DNA of 35,996 nucleotides, taken from AC2028 sp002373595 (lineage in GTDB: Bacteria; Bacillota; Clostridia; Lachnospirales; Lachnospiraceae). Positions 6,800-14,474 of this stretch are shown piece after piece. The translations under genes were made by a program, and so were the position numbers. The notes under the pieces are model-generated. The model was given only the letters and a program-made list of their open reading frames with translations. It had not been told where the DNA came from and searched no databases. Within the stretch, counting starts at the first letter, position 1. Every line of letters starts with the position of its first letter. Location of the stretch: positions 1 to 35,996 of the forward strand of contig CAMOIX010000021.1 of assembly GCA_946616365.1 (NCBI GenBank), read 5' to 3'.

Positions 6800-8617
6800 A
6801 TGATGAGATCACTCTTTTCAGGTGTTGCAGGTCTTAAGACCCACCAGACCAAGATGGACGTTATCGGTAACAACATCGCTAACGTAAACACCGTAGCATT
6901 TAAATCAAGCTCGATCACTTTCAACGACCTCATGAGCCAGACGACCCAGAACGCATCGGGTGCAAACGCACAGACCGGTGTCGGCGGTACCAACGCTCGT
7001 CAGATCGGTCTCGGTGTTAAGTCGGGCGCGATCAGCATGAACATCAAGGGACAGGGTTCCGCACAGTCGACCGGTAATCCCTTCGATATCATGATCACCG
7101 GAGATAACTTCTTCGTAGTAAACAACGGCCTCGAGAACTTCTTCACCCGTGACGGTTCCTTCTACGTAGACGGTGTAGGAAACCTCGCAATGGCTTCCAA
7201 CGGATACAACGTAATGGGATGGCAGGTAGATCCCGAGACCATGGATATCAAGAAGGATACCGTATCCGCTCTTCGTATCATGAGCGCGGCAAACCTTACC
7301 TATCCCCCTGAGGCAACCAGCGCAGCTACCGTGACCGGTATTCTCGACAAGGCAGATACCGATGTTACCAGTGATGCAGGTATGGTTAAGAACCTCAATT
7401 TCTACGATTCACTCGGATATCAGTACACCGCACGTCTTGTTTTCAAGAACGCCGATGAGGACGGTATCTACAGCGTAGAAGTCAGCAAGATCCTCGATGC
7501 AGACGGAAACACCATCACCGACGGCGCAGGAAAAGCTATTGATTTCGCAAGCCTTTTCGGGGATTCTTCACAGGTCAACAGGACCAAGAATATAACCTTT
7601 AACGCTACCGGGACCTATTCCTGGGCAGCTGACGGCAAGTCCATCACCGTTCCCGGAACTCCTACCGGCGGAACTATTTCCAACCTTGCAAACCTTGTAA
7701 GCGTAAGCGGAACCGGACTCGATCTTACTCAGACCGTTACCTATACTCCTGATGGAGGAACCGCTGAGGATATGACCGGAGAGGAAGCTCTGGCACTTAT
7801 CGCCAAGGGTTACGGTTATGAAGGCGACACCAAGGGATTTCTCAATCTCGTTGTCACCACCGAAAATTCCACCACTACAAGCCAGGTAACTGTTGAAGAG
7901 ATGCTCGCTAAGCAGTTCGGCGCAACCAACGATCAGGTTCTCCAGACCCTCAAGGAAGTCGGAGAGGCTCACCTCAATGCAGACGGAACTTCCGCGACCT
8001 TCGTTTCCGACGGAAGCAAGTTCAACGGCGCGCTCATCAAGTTCGATCCCGACACCGGTAACTTCAACAACATCAACGGCGGCAAGGCTGTTACCCTTAA
8101 ACTTACGGACATCATCGCTAATGCAGATACCGGAGCATCCAACTTCTCCGACATCACCATCGACTTCTCCGGAATGACGATGTTCAACAATAACGGTACT
8201 TCGACTGTTACCGCAGCTTACGGAGACAGCAAAGGCCTCAATACCGGTCGTATGCTCGGAGAGATGATCGGCGTATCCATCCAGAAGGACGGAAAGATCT
8301 ATGCTTCTTACGACAACGGTATGACCAAACTCCTCGGCCAGATCGCTACCGCAAACTTCGCGAACTCCTCAGGTCTTGAGAAGAAGGGAGATAACCTCTA
8401 CTCATCGACCATGAACTCCGGACAGTTCGACAACATCGGTGTAGATATCACCTCCACCGGCGGCTACATGACCACCGGCGTACTCGAGATGAGTAACGTA
8501 GACCTCTCAAGTGAGTTTACCGAGATGATCACGACTCAGCGTGGATTCCAGGCAAACAGCCGTATCATCACCGTATCCGATACACTCCTTGAAGAACTCA
8601 CAAACCTTAAGAGATAA
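6800..8617 (+). CDS. flgE: FlgE, flagellar hook protein
   Basis: The product is 605 aa, longer than the roughly 400-aa enterobacterial FlgE. FlgE is the exported subunit of the hook, the universal joint between rod and filament. The N-terminal rod/hook signature is clear (MRSLFSGVAGLKTHQTKMDVIGNNIANVNTVAFK), as is the C-terminal helix (GVLEMSNVDLSSEFTEMITTQRGFQANSRIITVSDTLLEEL). Between them is a large Thr/Gly/Asp/Asn-rich beta region, the variable outer domain that faces the medium. The start may be ATG 6800 or the adjacent ATG 6803; CGGAGGT (6784-6790) precedes both. It ends the SigD-driven hook unit and is followed by a long hairpin and a 371-bp gap. Confidence 0.95.
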   Translation: MMRSLFSGVAGLKTHQTKMDVIGNNIANVNTVAFKSSSITFNDLMSQTTQNASGANAQTGVGGTNARQIGLGVKSGAISMNIKGQGSAQSTGNPFDIMITGDNFFVVNNGLENFFTRDGSFYVDGVGNLAMASNGYNVMGWQVDPETMDIKKDTVSALRIMSAANLTYPPEATSAATVTGILDKADTDVTSDAGMVKNLNFYDSLGYQYTARLVFKNADEDGIYSVEVSKILDADGNTITDGAGKAIDFASLFGDSSQVNRTKNITFNATGTYSWAADGKSITVPGTPTGGTISNLANLVSVSGTGLDLTQTVTYTPDGGTAEDMTGEEALALIAKGYGYEGDTKGFLNLVVTTENSTTTSQVTVEEMLAKQFGATNDQVLQTLKEVGEAHLNADGTSATFVSDGSKFNGALIKFDPDTGNFNNINGGKAVTLKLTDIIANADTGASNFSDITIDFSGMTMFNNNGTSTVTAAYGDSKGLNTGRMLGEMIGVSIQKDGKIYASYDNGMTKLLGQIATANFANSSGLEKKGDNLYSSTMNSGQFDNIGVDITSTGGYMTTGVLEMSNVDLSSEFTEMITTQRGFQANSRIITVSDTLLEELTNLKR

Positions 8618-8633
8618 TCTCTTACTTACACTA

Positions 8634-8678
8634 ATGCGAGAAGTCCCCACGACCCTGAAACGTGGGGGCTTCTTGCAT
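8634..8678 (+). terminator. Long hairpin after flgE, probable terminator or 3' stabiliser
   Basis: The arm 8634-8651 (ATGCGAGAAGTCCCCACG) pairs with 8661-8678 as an 18-bp stem with two G-U pairs and a 9-nt loop (ACCCTGAAA). It begins 17 nt after the flgE stop. There is no clean T-run after it, so it may act as an mRNA-end or processing hairpin rather than a standard intrinsic terminator. It marks a likely transcript boundary between the hook genes and flbD. Confidence 0.6.
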
Positions 8679-8739
8679 AGTATGTCAGGTTGATTGTTGA
8701 GTATAGATGTTTTTTGGATATGACGAAAATACAGCTTAG

Positions 8740-8882
8740 AGGGGCGGCCGTGATATGCATTTTCAAGTCCGTTGCGCAGCGCTTAACGAACGCAGTGTGG
8801 CGGAAAACGGTCCCGAGCGCCTTGTCTGAGCAGCTCGCGCCATAATAGCGCGAGCGTTGCGAGTTAAGCGAGGGCGTTTTTG
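8740..8882. other. CpG-rich palindromic intergenic element between flgE and flbD
   Basis: No credible gene lies in 8618-8988. An inner perfect stem GCTCGCGC (8833-8840) / GCGCGAGC (8848-8855) has a 7-nt loop. An outer stem CGCTTAAC (8780-8787) / GTTAAGCG (8863-8870) continues as AACGC (8789-8793) / GCGTT (8854-8858), though the last pair competes with the inner stem by 2 nt. The right side ends GGGCGTTTTT (8872-8881), so the RNA on the + strand could end there. The segment is visibly richer in CpG than its neighbours. It may be a small RNA or attenuator in the flbD leader, or a dispersed palindromic repeat. A further palindrome, CGGAGCTCCG, lies at 8911-8920. Confidence 0.4.
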
Positions 8883-8988
8883 CTCTTAGCCATACAAGTG
8901 AGTTTAGCAGCGGAGCTCCGGACTGAAAATGTATATCGCGGGCACCCCTCGAGACTCATTTTTACAGCATTTTCGAAAGGAAACAGCC

Positions 8989-9177
8989 ATGATCGAAGTG
9001 ACCAGGATCAACGGGACGAAGCTCCTCATCAATCCGCACCTTTTGGAGCTTGTCGAAGAGACTCCCGATACAGTGCTGACGCTTACTACAGGGCGCAAAA
9101 TAATTGTAAAAGAAAGTAGACAAGATATAAAAAATTTAGTAAAATCATACAGAAAAGGTATTCTCGGCGAGGAATGA
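8989..9177 (+). CDS. flbD: FlbD family flagellar protein
   Basis: The product is 62 aa from the ATG at 8989, chosen because AAAGGAAA (8977-8984) lies just upstream; an in-frame ATG at 8929 would add 20 residues that do not fit the family. The sequence MIEVTRINGTKLLINPHLLELVEETPDTVLTLTTGRKIIVKES is typical of the small FlbD/SwrD proteins (about 60-80 aa). SwrD in Bacillus subtilis raises stator torque for swarming. The gene sits directly before motA and motB, which fits a role with the stator. Note that this FlbD is unrelated to the Caulobacter transcription factor of the same name. Confidence 0.9.
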   Translation: MIEVTRINGTKLLINPHLLELVEETPDTVLTLTTGRKIIVKESRQDIKNLVKSYRKGILGEE

Positions 9178-9223
9178 CCTTTTGGGTTTTTTTGTGTTTA
9201 TAAAATAAAGGCAGGAAACTTTA

Positions 9224-10015
9224 GTGGATATAGCATCGTTAGTCGGATTTTTAATGTGTTTGGGAATGCTCATCTTCGGAATTCTTTCCGCAGCGGGCAT
9301 TGCAGGCGCAGGACATTATATAGACGTTCCCTCCGCGATCATTACTTTCGGAGGAGCATTCGCGGCTACCATGACCATGTACAGCATGGGAGATTACATA
9401 GCCGGACTTAAGAGTATCACCCTTATCTTCAAAGCTCCCAGTGTTAATACATCCGATATGATCAAGAAGATCATAGAGCTTTCGAATATCGCCCGTAAGG
9501 AAGGACTCCTTTCACTGGAGGAAGCTGCGGGAGATATGGATGAGCCTTTTCTTAAAAAGGGCGTACTCCTCGTTGTAGACGGTACCGATCCCGACCTCGT
9601 AAGAGGCATTCTCGAGACCGAGATGGTCAATATAGACCAGCGTCATAAGAACACCGCAGGATTCTGGGAATCACTCGCATCGATGGGCCCTGCATGGGGA
9701 ATGATCGGAACCCTCGTAGGACTTGTTAACATGCTTTACAACATGGAGGACGCGAGTTCCATCGGACCTTCCATGGCCGTTGCACTTATCACTACACTGT
9801 ACGGTTCACTTCTTGCGAACTGGATATGTACGCCTACGGCCGCTAAGCTTAAAGCAGATAATGCCATAGAGATGACACAGAAAGAGGTCATGATCGAAGG
9901 GCTTTTATCAATACAGGCGGGTGAAAACCCCCGAGTTATCGAAGAGAAGTTAAAGTCATTCCTGGCACCTAAGGAGAGAGTAACAGCTTCGGAAGATGCA
10001 GGAGGAGAGGAATAA
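9224..10015 (+). CDS. motA: MotA, flagellar stator proton/ion channel subunit
   Basis: The product is 263 aa, normal for MotA. It forms the pentameric part of the stator with MotB and drives FliG. N-terminal membrane segments (about 5-25 and 32-52) precede a cytoplasmic loop with acidic and basic residues. A second membrane pair (about 150-205) follows, containing the conserved MGPAWGMIGTLVGLV and IGPSMAVALITTLYG motifs with the prolines needed for torque generation. The start is GTG at 9224 with AGGAAA about 6 nt upstream. A T-rich stretch (TTTTGGGTTTTTTTG, 9179-9193) lies in the 46-bp gap after flbD. It is followed 9 nt later by motB. Confidence 0.96.
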   Translation: MDIASLVGFLMCLGMLIFGILSAAGIAGAGHYIDVPSAIITFGGAFAATMTMYSMGDYIAGLKSITLIFKAPSVNTSDMIKKIIELSNIARKEGLLSLEEAAGDMDEPFLKKGVLLVVDGTDPDLVRGILETEMVNIDQRHKNTAGFWESLASMGPAWGMIGTLVGLVNMLYNMEDASSIGPSMAVALITTLYGSLLANWICTPTAAKLKADNAIEMTQKEVMIEGLLSIQAGENPRVIEEKLKSFLAPKERVTASEDAGGEE

Positions 10016-10024
10016 AGGGAGGCT

Positions 10025-10867
10025 ATGGCGAAACGCAAAGAAGATCCGCCGCCGGCCGGATCGCCGGCTTGGATGGCGACATTCTCCGATCTGATGAACC
10101 TTTTGCTTTGTTTCTTCGTTCTCCTTTTCTCGATGTCAACGATGGACGAAGCAAAGCTCGCGGAGATAGTCGCATCGATGAACTCTTCGTTCTCGATATT
10201 CTCAGCCGGGGCGACCTCGATAGGCGAGGGCATACTTATAAGCAACGGAGTAAGCCAGTTAAACGAGCTGGCTGAATACATAAACAGTACCGGTATGACT
10301 GCAGAGTCTACCAACGAGTCCGACAGGATCGAACAGTACGACCAGGAACAGCACGGTGTCGAGAAGACAGTCGATGTCCAGGAAGTACTCGATGAGATCG
10401 AACAGCAGAATCTCGAATCCAATGAGGCTCTGGCAGAGATCATCGCGGAGGCTGTATCTGAGAGCGATATGTCCGATCAGATAGACGTAAGCTTCACCGC
10501 ACAGTACGTACTGCTTACCATGAAGGGCGCATTCCTTTTCGATTCCGGAGAGGCGACCCTCAAGCAGGAGTCCTACAGGGCTCTCGACAAAGTAAGTATC
10601 ATCCTTCAACGTTATGCGAAGGGAGAGATAGAGATAGACGGTCACACTGACAATGTTCCGATGAGCGGCAAATACCATGATAACGAGGAACTTTCCAGCG
10701 CCCGTGCACTGTCGGTATTTTACTATCTCGTCAACAATTCGAATCTCGACCCCCTTATGCTCAAGCATTCGGGAATGGGAGAGAGAGTTCCGGTAGCGGA
10801 CAACTCCACGCCGGAAGGACGCGCGAGAAACAGACGCGTTGAGATTAGGATCTACAATAACAACTAA
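10025..10867 (+). CDS. motB: MotB, flagellar stator peptidoglycan-anchoring subunit
   Basis: The product is 280 aa. A short cytoplasmic N-terminus is followed by a single membrane helix (about 17-38) with the motif PAWMATFSDLMNLLLCFFV; the ion-binding aspartate is D22. A long acidic periplasmic/external linker follows. The OmpA/MotB peptidoglycan-binding domain spans about 150-278, with FLFDSGEATL, the GHTDN motif (206-210), the LSSARALSV helix and the closing RARNRRVEIRI. The coupling ion (H+ or Na+) cannot be read from the sequence. It lies 9 nt after motA and 15 nt before fliL. Confidence 0.96.
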   Translation: MAKRKEDPPPAGSPAWMATFSDLMNLLLCFFVLLFSMSTMDEAKLAEIVASMNSSFSIFSAGATSIGEGILISNGVSQLNELAEYINSTGMTAESTNESDRIEQYDQEQHGVEKTVDVQEVLDEIEQQNLESNEALAEIIAEAVSESDMSDQIDVSFTAQYVLLTMKGAFLFDSGEATLKQESYRALDKVSIILQRYAKGEIEIDGHTDNVPMSGKYHDNEELSSARALSVFYYLVNNSNLDPLMLKHSGMGERVPVADNSTPEGRARNRRVEIRIYNNN

Positions 10868-10882
10868 GGAGATCTTGAGGAA

Positions 10883-11428
10883 ATGAAAAAGAATCTTTTC
10901 ACCGTGCTCATACTTGCGCTTCTGGTCGTAAACATCGCACTTACCGTAGTTATGATGATAAGCGTTACCACGACCAACAAGAAGACCGCAAATCTCGTCG
11001 ACACCATCGCAACGGTCATGAATCTCGAGCTTACCGGAGCACAGGGTGAAACGGCAGTCGAGCCCGTAGCGTTTGAAGATACCGAGTTCTATCAGGTGCC
11101 TTCCATGACGATCCCGCTTGCACTTGAGACCGTACAGAACGCTGACGGCACTACCAGTACCGGCAAGCAGGTTCACATGATGTGCGAAGTTTCACTTTCC
11201 ATCGACAAGAAGCATGAGGATTACAAGAAACTCGGCGGAGAGAATCTCACCAGCCTTGAGCCCCGCATCAAAGAGGCTATAGAGAATGTCATTTCTTCGC
11301 ACGATCAGATTTACTGCTCGGAGCACAGAGCAGAGCTTAAGGCAGAGATACTCCAAGAGATACAGAAGGTTGTCGGAGGTTCGAACCTCGTTTACGATAT
11401 TTCGATCACCGACGTCAAGTTCGGTTGA
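10883..11428 (+). CDS. fliL: FliL, flagellar stator-associated membrane protein
   Basis: The product is 181 aa. A single membrane helix (about 5-27) is followed by an external domain. FliL family members ring the stator units and support torque at high load. The C-terminal part has the usual FliL pattern: LEPRIKEAIENVISSHDQIY, then ELKAEILQEIQKVVG and a final VYDISITDVKFG strand. AAGGAGATCTTGAGG precedes the ATG at 10883. It stands between motB and fliM, the standard place in Clostridia and Bacillus. Confidence 0.9.
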   Translation: MKKNLFTVLILALLVVNIALTVVMMISVTTTNKKTANLVDTIATVMNLELTGAQGETAVEPVAFEDTEFYQVPSMTIPLALETVQNADGTTSTGKQVHMMCEVSLSIDKKHEDYKKLGGENLTSLEPRIKEAIENVISSHDQIYCSEHRAELKAEILQEIQKVVGGSNLVYDISITDVKFG

Positions 11429-11452
11429 CGCCGGGCAAAGGGGAGAGCATTA

Positions 11453-12433
11453 GTGGCTGACATACTGTCACAATCCGAAATAGACGCCCTGCTCAACCAA
11501 ATCACTACCGGTGAGCTGGATGTAGAAGATATCTCCAATACCGAAGAGAAACAGGTTAAGGATTACGACTTCGGAAGACCGACCAAATTCTCCAAGGAGC
11601 ATCTGCGTACGCTGGAGATCATCTTTGAGCATTACGGACGACTCATATCGACCAACCTGCCCGTCTTCCTCAGAAAGAACGCTCAGGTGACCGTAGCAAG
11701 TTCCGAGACCGTTACATACAGCGAGTTCTCAAATGCGCTTTCAAACCCGGTCATACTCGGTATCATCAACTTCGAGCCGCTGGGTGGTAATATAATCATC
11801 GATCTTGCGACTAACCTCGGATATGCCATGATCGATCGTATGCTTGGCGGTGCGGGAACCCCGCTCGACAAGAACAGGGATTTCTCCGAGATAGAGATGT
11901 CCATTCTCCAGAAGATACTTGTAATGTTTACACAGCTCCTTCGCGACCCCTGGAGAAACGTTGTAGATATATCGCCCATCCTTACGAGAGTCGAGACGAA
12001 CCCTCAGTTCGCTCAGATCATAGCTCCCGGAGAGATGATAGCCATCGTTACTTTGAACCTCAAGATCGGGGATGTAGAGGGATTCGTAAACGTCTGTCTT
12101 CCTTTCATCACATTGGAAGACGTTATGGATAAACTTAATACCAAGTACTGGTTCTCGACAATGCAGGAAAACCGCGACGAGAATTACCAGGATTACATCG
12201 AGTCCATGCTCCGCAGGGTGGATATACCCATCAAAGCCGTACTCGGAAAGAGTGTCATCACGGTTGCGGATTGGAGGAATCTCCAGGTTGGAGACGTCAT
12301 ACGTCTCGACTCCAAAGTCGATTCGGACATGGACATTTTTGTCGGAAATATCAAGAAATTTACGGCCTTGCCCGGAACAAGCGGCGATTCCTATGCTGTC
12401 CGGGTAACATCGGTCATTAGAGAGGAGGACTAA
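11453..12433 (+). CDS. fliM: FliM, flagellar motor switch protein
   Basis: The product is 326 aa. FliM is the C-ring protein that receives CheY-P. The N-terminal CheY-binding peptide LSQSEIDALLNQI is at about 5-17. A CheC-like middle domain (about 45-235) contains the LGGAG motif, which in FliM replaces the phosphatase residues. The C-terminal SpoA/FliN-like domain (about 245-320) begins at VLGKSVITVADWRNLQVGDVI. The start is GTG at 11453, preceded by AAAGGGGAG (11438-11446). It is followed 3 nt later by fliY. Confidence 0.96.
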   Translation: MADILSQSEIDALLNQITTGELDVEDISNTEEKQVKDYDFGRPTKFSKEHLRTLEIIFEHYGRLISTNLPVFLRKNAQVTVASSETVTYSEFSNALSNPVILGIINFEPLGGNIIIDLATNLGYAMIDRMLGGAGTPLDKNRDFSEIEMSILQKILVMFTQLLRDPWRNVVDISPILTRVETNPQFAQIIAPGEMIAIVTLNLKIGDVEGFVNVCLPFITLEDVMDKLNTKYWFSTMQENRDENYQDYIESMLRRVDIPIKAVLGKSVITVADWRNLQVGDVIRLDSKVDSDMDIFVGNIKKFTALPGTSGDSYAVRVTSVIREED

Positions 12434-12436
12434 CAG

Positions 12437-13702
12437 ATGGATGGCGGAGCACTGTCCCAGGACGAGATCAACGCTCTCCTGAACGGTATGGATCTGGGCG
12501 GCGGCGACAGCACTTCCGGTGATGCGGGAGGATCTGACGGCGGTTCGGATGCAAGTGCGGCCCCTGCGGGAGGTGGCGCAGACGGCGATCTTACAGACGT
12601 CGAAAAGGATGCCATCGGTGAAGTTGCCAATATCAGCATGGGTTCCTCGGCTACGACGCTTTACAGCCTGGTCAACCGCAAGGTAAACATCACCACACCC
12701 GTTGTAGAACTCGCAACATGGGCAACTCTTCTTACGGACTATGAGAGACCCTGCGTATTTACGCAGATCAAGTATACCAAGGGTCTTGACGGAACCAACA
12801 TCATGGTCCTCAAGGAAAAAGACGTTAAGGTCATCACCGACCTGATGATGGGCGGTGACGGAACCAATCTCGAGGGTGAGCTTTCCGAGCTTCACTTATC
12901 GGCGATATCAGAGGCCATGAACCAGATGATGGGAGCTGCGGCAACGTCGCTTTCCACCATGCTTGGCAAGATGATAGACATATCACCGCCGGATTCGAGT
13001 CTTGTCGACCTTAGCAAATTCGAAAACGGAGCTGAGATATCACCTTTCCTTGGCGGAACCTTCGTCAAGATAGGATTCAGGATGGAGATAGGAGAGGGCC
13101 TTGTAGACTCCACGATCATGCAACTCTATCCCATCGAATTCGCCAAGGACGTTGTAGATACGTTCATGAATTCACAGGGTACTCCGGAGCCCGCACCTGA
13201 GCCGGCTCCCGCACCTGCCCCCGCACCCGCTCCGGCACCTGCACCCGCACCTGCCGCAGGAATGCCGATGGGAGGACCTGCACCGGCACCTATGCCGGCC
13301 ATGGATCCCAACGCAGGAGCTGTGCCTTACGGAATGCCTTACCCGGCACCTTACCCGATGCCTTATGCAATGCCTCAGGGTATGCCTCAGGGTATGCCGG
13401 CAGCACCGATGAACGTACAGCCCGCACAGTTCCAGAGTTTCTCACCGGATTACGCGGGAGTTCAGGGCCAGGAAAACATCGGCCTGATCATGGATGTGCC
13501 TCTTGAGGTCACTGTAGAGCTCGGAAGAACCACTAAGTCGATCTCTGAAATATTGGACTTTGCACCCGGTACTATCATAGAACTGGACAGAATAGCCGGA
13601 GAACCTATAGATGTTTTGGTCAACGGCAAGTTCGTAGCAAAGGGAGAGGTTGTAGTCATAGAGGAAAGTTTTGGTATCAGAGTTACAGAGATCATCAAGT
13701 AG
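12437..13702 (+). CDS. fliY: FliY, flagellar switch protein with CheY-P phosphatase motifs
   Basis: The product is 421 aa. An N-terminal CheY-binding peptide (LSQDEINALLNGM, about 6-18) and an acidic Gly/Ser linker precede a CheC-like domain. Both phosphatase motifs are complete: D-x3-E-x2-N-x22-P in DAIGEVAN and S-x3-E-x2-N-x22-P in SAISEAMN. A long Pro/Ala/Met/Gly linker (about 249-340) leads to the FliN/SpoA domain (about 345-421, IGLIMDVPLEVTVELGRTTKSISEIL). FliY is both a C-ring component and a CheY-P phosphatase in Bacillus and Thermotoga; both functions look intact here. The ATG at 12437 is 3 nt after fliM. Confidence 0.95.
   Translation: MDGGALSQDEINALLNGMDLGGGDSTSGDAGGSDGGSDASAAPAGGGADGDLTDVEKDAIGEVANISMGSSATTLYSLVNRKVNITTPVVELATWATLLTDYERPCVFTQIKYTKGLDGTNIMVLKEKDVKVITDLMMGGDGTNLEGELSELHLSAISEAMNQMMGAAATSLSTMLGKMIDISPPDSSLVDLSKFENGAEISPFLGGTFVKIGFRMEIGEGLVDSTIMQLYPIEFAKDVVDTFMNSQGTPEPAPEPAPAPAPAPAPAPAPAPAAGMPMGGPAPAPMPAMDPNAGAVPYGMPYPAPYPMPYAMPQGMPQGMPAAPMNVQPAQFQSFSPDYAGVQGQENIGLIMDVPLEVTVELGRTTKSISEILDFAPGTIIELDRIAGEPIDVLVNGKFVAKGEVVVIEESFGIRVTEIIK
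13183..13260 (+). repeat. Ala-Pro codon repeat in the fliY linker
   Basis: The segment alternates Pro and Ala codons (GCACCT, GCACCC, GCTCCG and similar) to encode about a dozen AP dipeptides. It is followed by Met/Pro/Gly-rich sequence with a duplicated QGMPQGMP. It encodes a stiff, extended spacer between the CheC-like and FliN domains. The codons vary, so it is not a simple recent expansion. Confidence 0.8.
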
Positions 13703-13736
13703 CTTAGCACTTATTAAATTTTTGGAGGATTGAACA

Positions 13737-14099
13737 ATGGCAAAGAACATCTTGATTTGCGACGACGCAGCATTCATGAGAATGATGATCAAGGACATCC
13801 TTAGCAAGAACGGTTACAATGTTGCCGGAGAGGCTGAGAATGGAGCAAAGGCTGTCGAGAAGTACAAGGAAGTCAGCCCCGATCTCGTACTTATGGACAT
13901 CACAATGCCCGAGATGGACGGCATTCAGGCGCTTAAGGCAATCAAGGCCGAGGACGCAGGAGCTAAGGTTATCATGTGTTCGGCAATGGGTCAGCAGGCC
14001 ATGGTTATCGAGTCTATTCAGGCAGGTGCCAAGGACTTCATCGTTAAGCCTTTCCAGGCAGAGCGTGTTCTTGAAGCGGTGAAAAAGGTTATCGGCTAA
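13737..14099 (+). CDS. cheY: CheY, chemotaxis response regulator
   Basis: The product is 120 aa, a stand-alone receiver domain. The acidic pair D9/D10, phosphorylation site D54 (VLMDITMPEMDG), switch Ser S82 (in place of the more usual Thr) and K104 (VKPF) are all present. It would be phosphorylated by CheA and dephosphorylated by FliY and CheC, and bind FliM/FliY. A strong TTTGGAGG site precedes the ATG at 13737. Its position between fliY and fliO is the usual one in Firmicutes fla/che operons. The stop overlaps the fliO start by 1 nt (TAATG). Confidence 0.95.
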   Translation: MAKNILICDDAAFMRMMIKDILSKNGYNVAGEAENGAKAVEKYKEVSPDLVLMDITMPEMDGIQALKAIKAEDAGAKVIMCSAMGQQAMVIESIQAGAKDFIVKPFQAERVLEAVKKVIG

Positions 14100-14470
14100 T
14101 GCTCCTGGTTAACCAGACTTCGGCCTATGCGCAGCTTATAACTGTGCTTGTTATCTTTGTCCTCATTATGGCTTTGACATGGTGGGTGACTAAGTGGATA
14201 GCAAGTTATCAGAAAGAGCAGAATGCCGGCAAGAATATCGAGGTCATCGAGTCGACTCGTATCGGGAATAATATCTGGGTACAGATCGTCAGAGTCGGGG
14301 ATCTCTATAAGGCTGTCGCGATCGGTAAGGACCAGGTGACTTATCTGGGAGATATCGATCCCGATACGCTTAAGAAAACGGAGAAATCGGAAACGGTGGA
14401 TTCGTTTAAGGTTTTGCTTGAAAAAGTCATGCGCAGATCGGAAGACCCGGAGAAGGAAGATAAAGGTTAA
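14099..14470 (+). CDS. fliO: FliO, flagellar export apparatus assembly protein
   Basis: The product is 123 aa. It has one N-terminal membrane helix (about 8-32, LITVLVIFVLIMALTWWVTKW) and a small cytoplasmic domain with the conserved pattern IEVIESTRIGNNIWVQIVRVGDLYKAVAIGKDQVTYLG. FliO helps the FliP ring assemble and is not retained as a core gate subunit. The start overlaps the cheY stop by 1 nt, so translation is probably coupled. Next is fliP, 4 nt downstream with the start preferred here. Confidence 0.88.
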   Translation: MLLVNQTSAYAQLITVLVIFVLIMALTWWVTKWIASYQKEQNAGKNIEVIESTRIGNNIWVQIVRVGDLYKAVAIGKDQVTYLGDIDPDTLKKTEKSETVDSFKVLLEKVMRRSEDPEKEDKG

Positions 14471-14474
14471 GGGT

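Noticed and set aside
8690..8735. Possible sigma-A promoter (TTGTTG ... GATATG) before flbD
   Set aside because: The -10 match is poor and no alternative spacing improves it; a promoter in the gap is plausible but cannot be located from sequence.
10259..11176. Long open frame on the - strand (305 codons) across motB and fliL
   Set aside because: It is opposite conserved motB/fliL sequence; composition rich in Cys, Arg, Leu and Tyr is typical of a shadow frame.
11741..12895. Long open frame on the - strand (384 codons) across fliM and fliY
   Set aside because: It lies fully opposite two well-conserved genes, has no recognisable domain and no ribosome site; it is a product of codon bias in the real genes.
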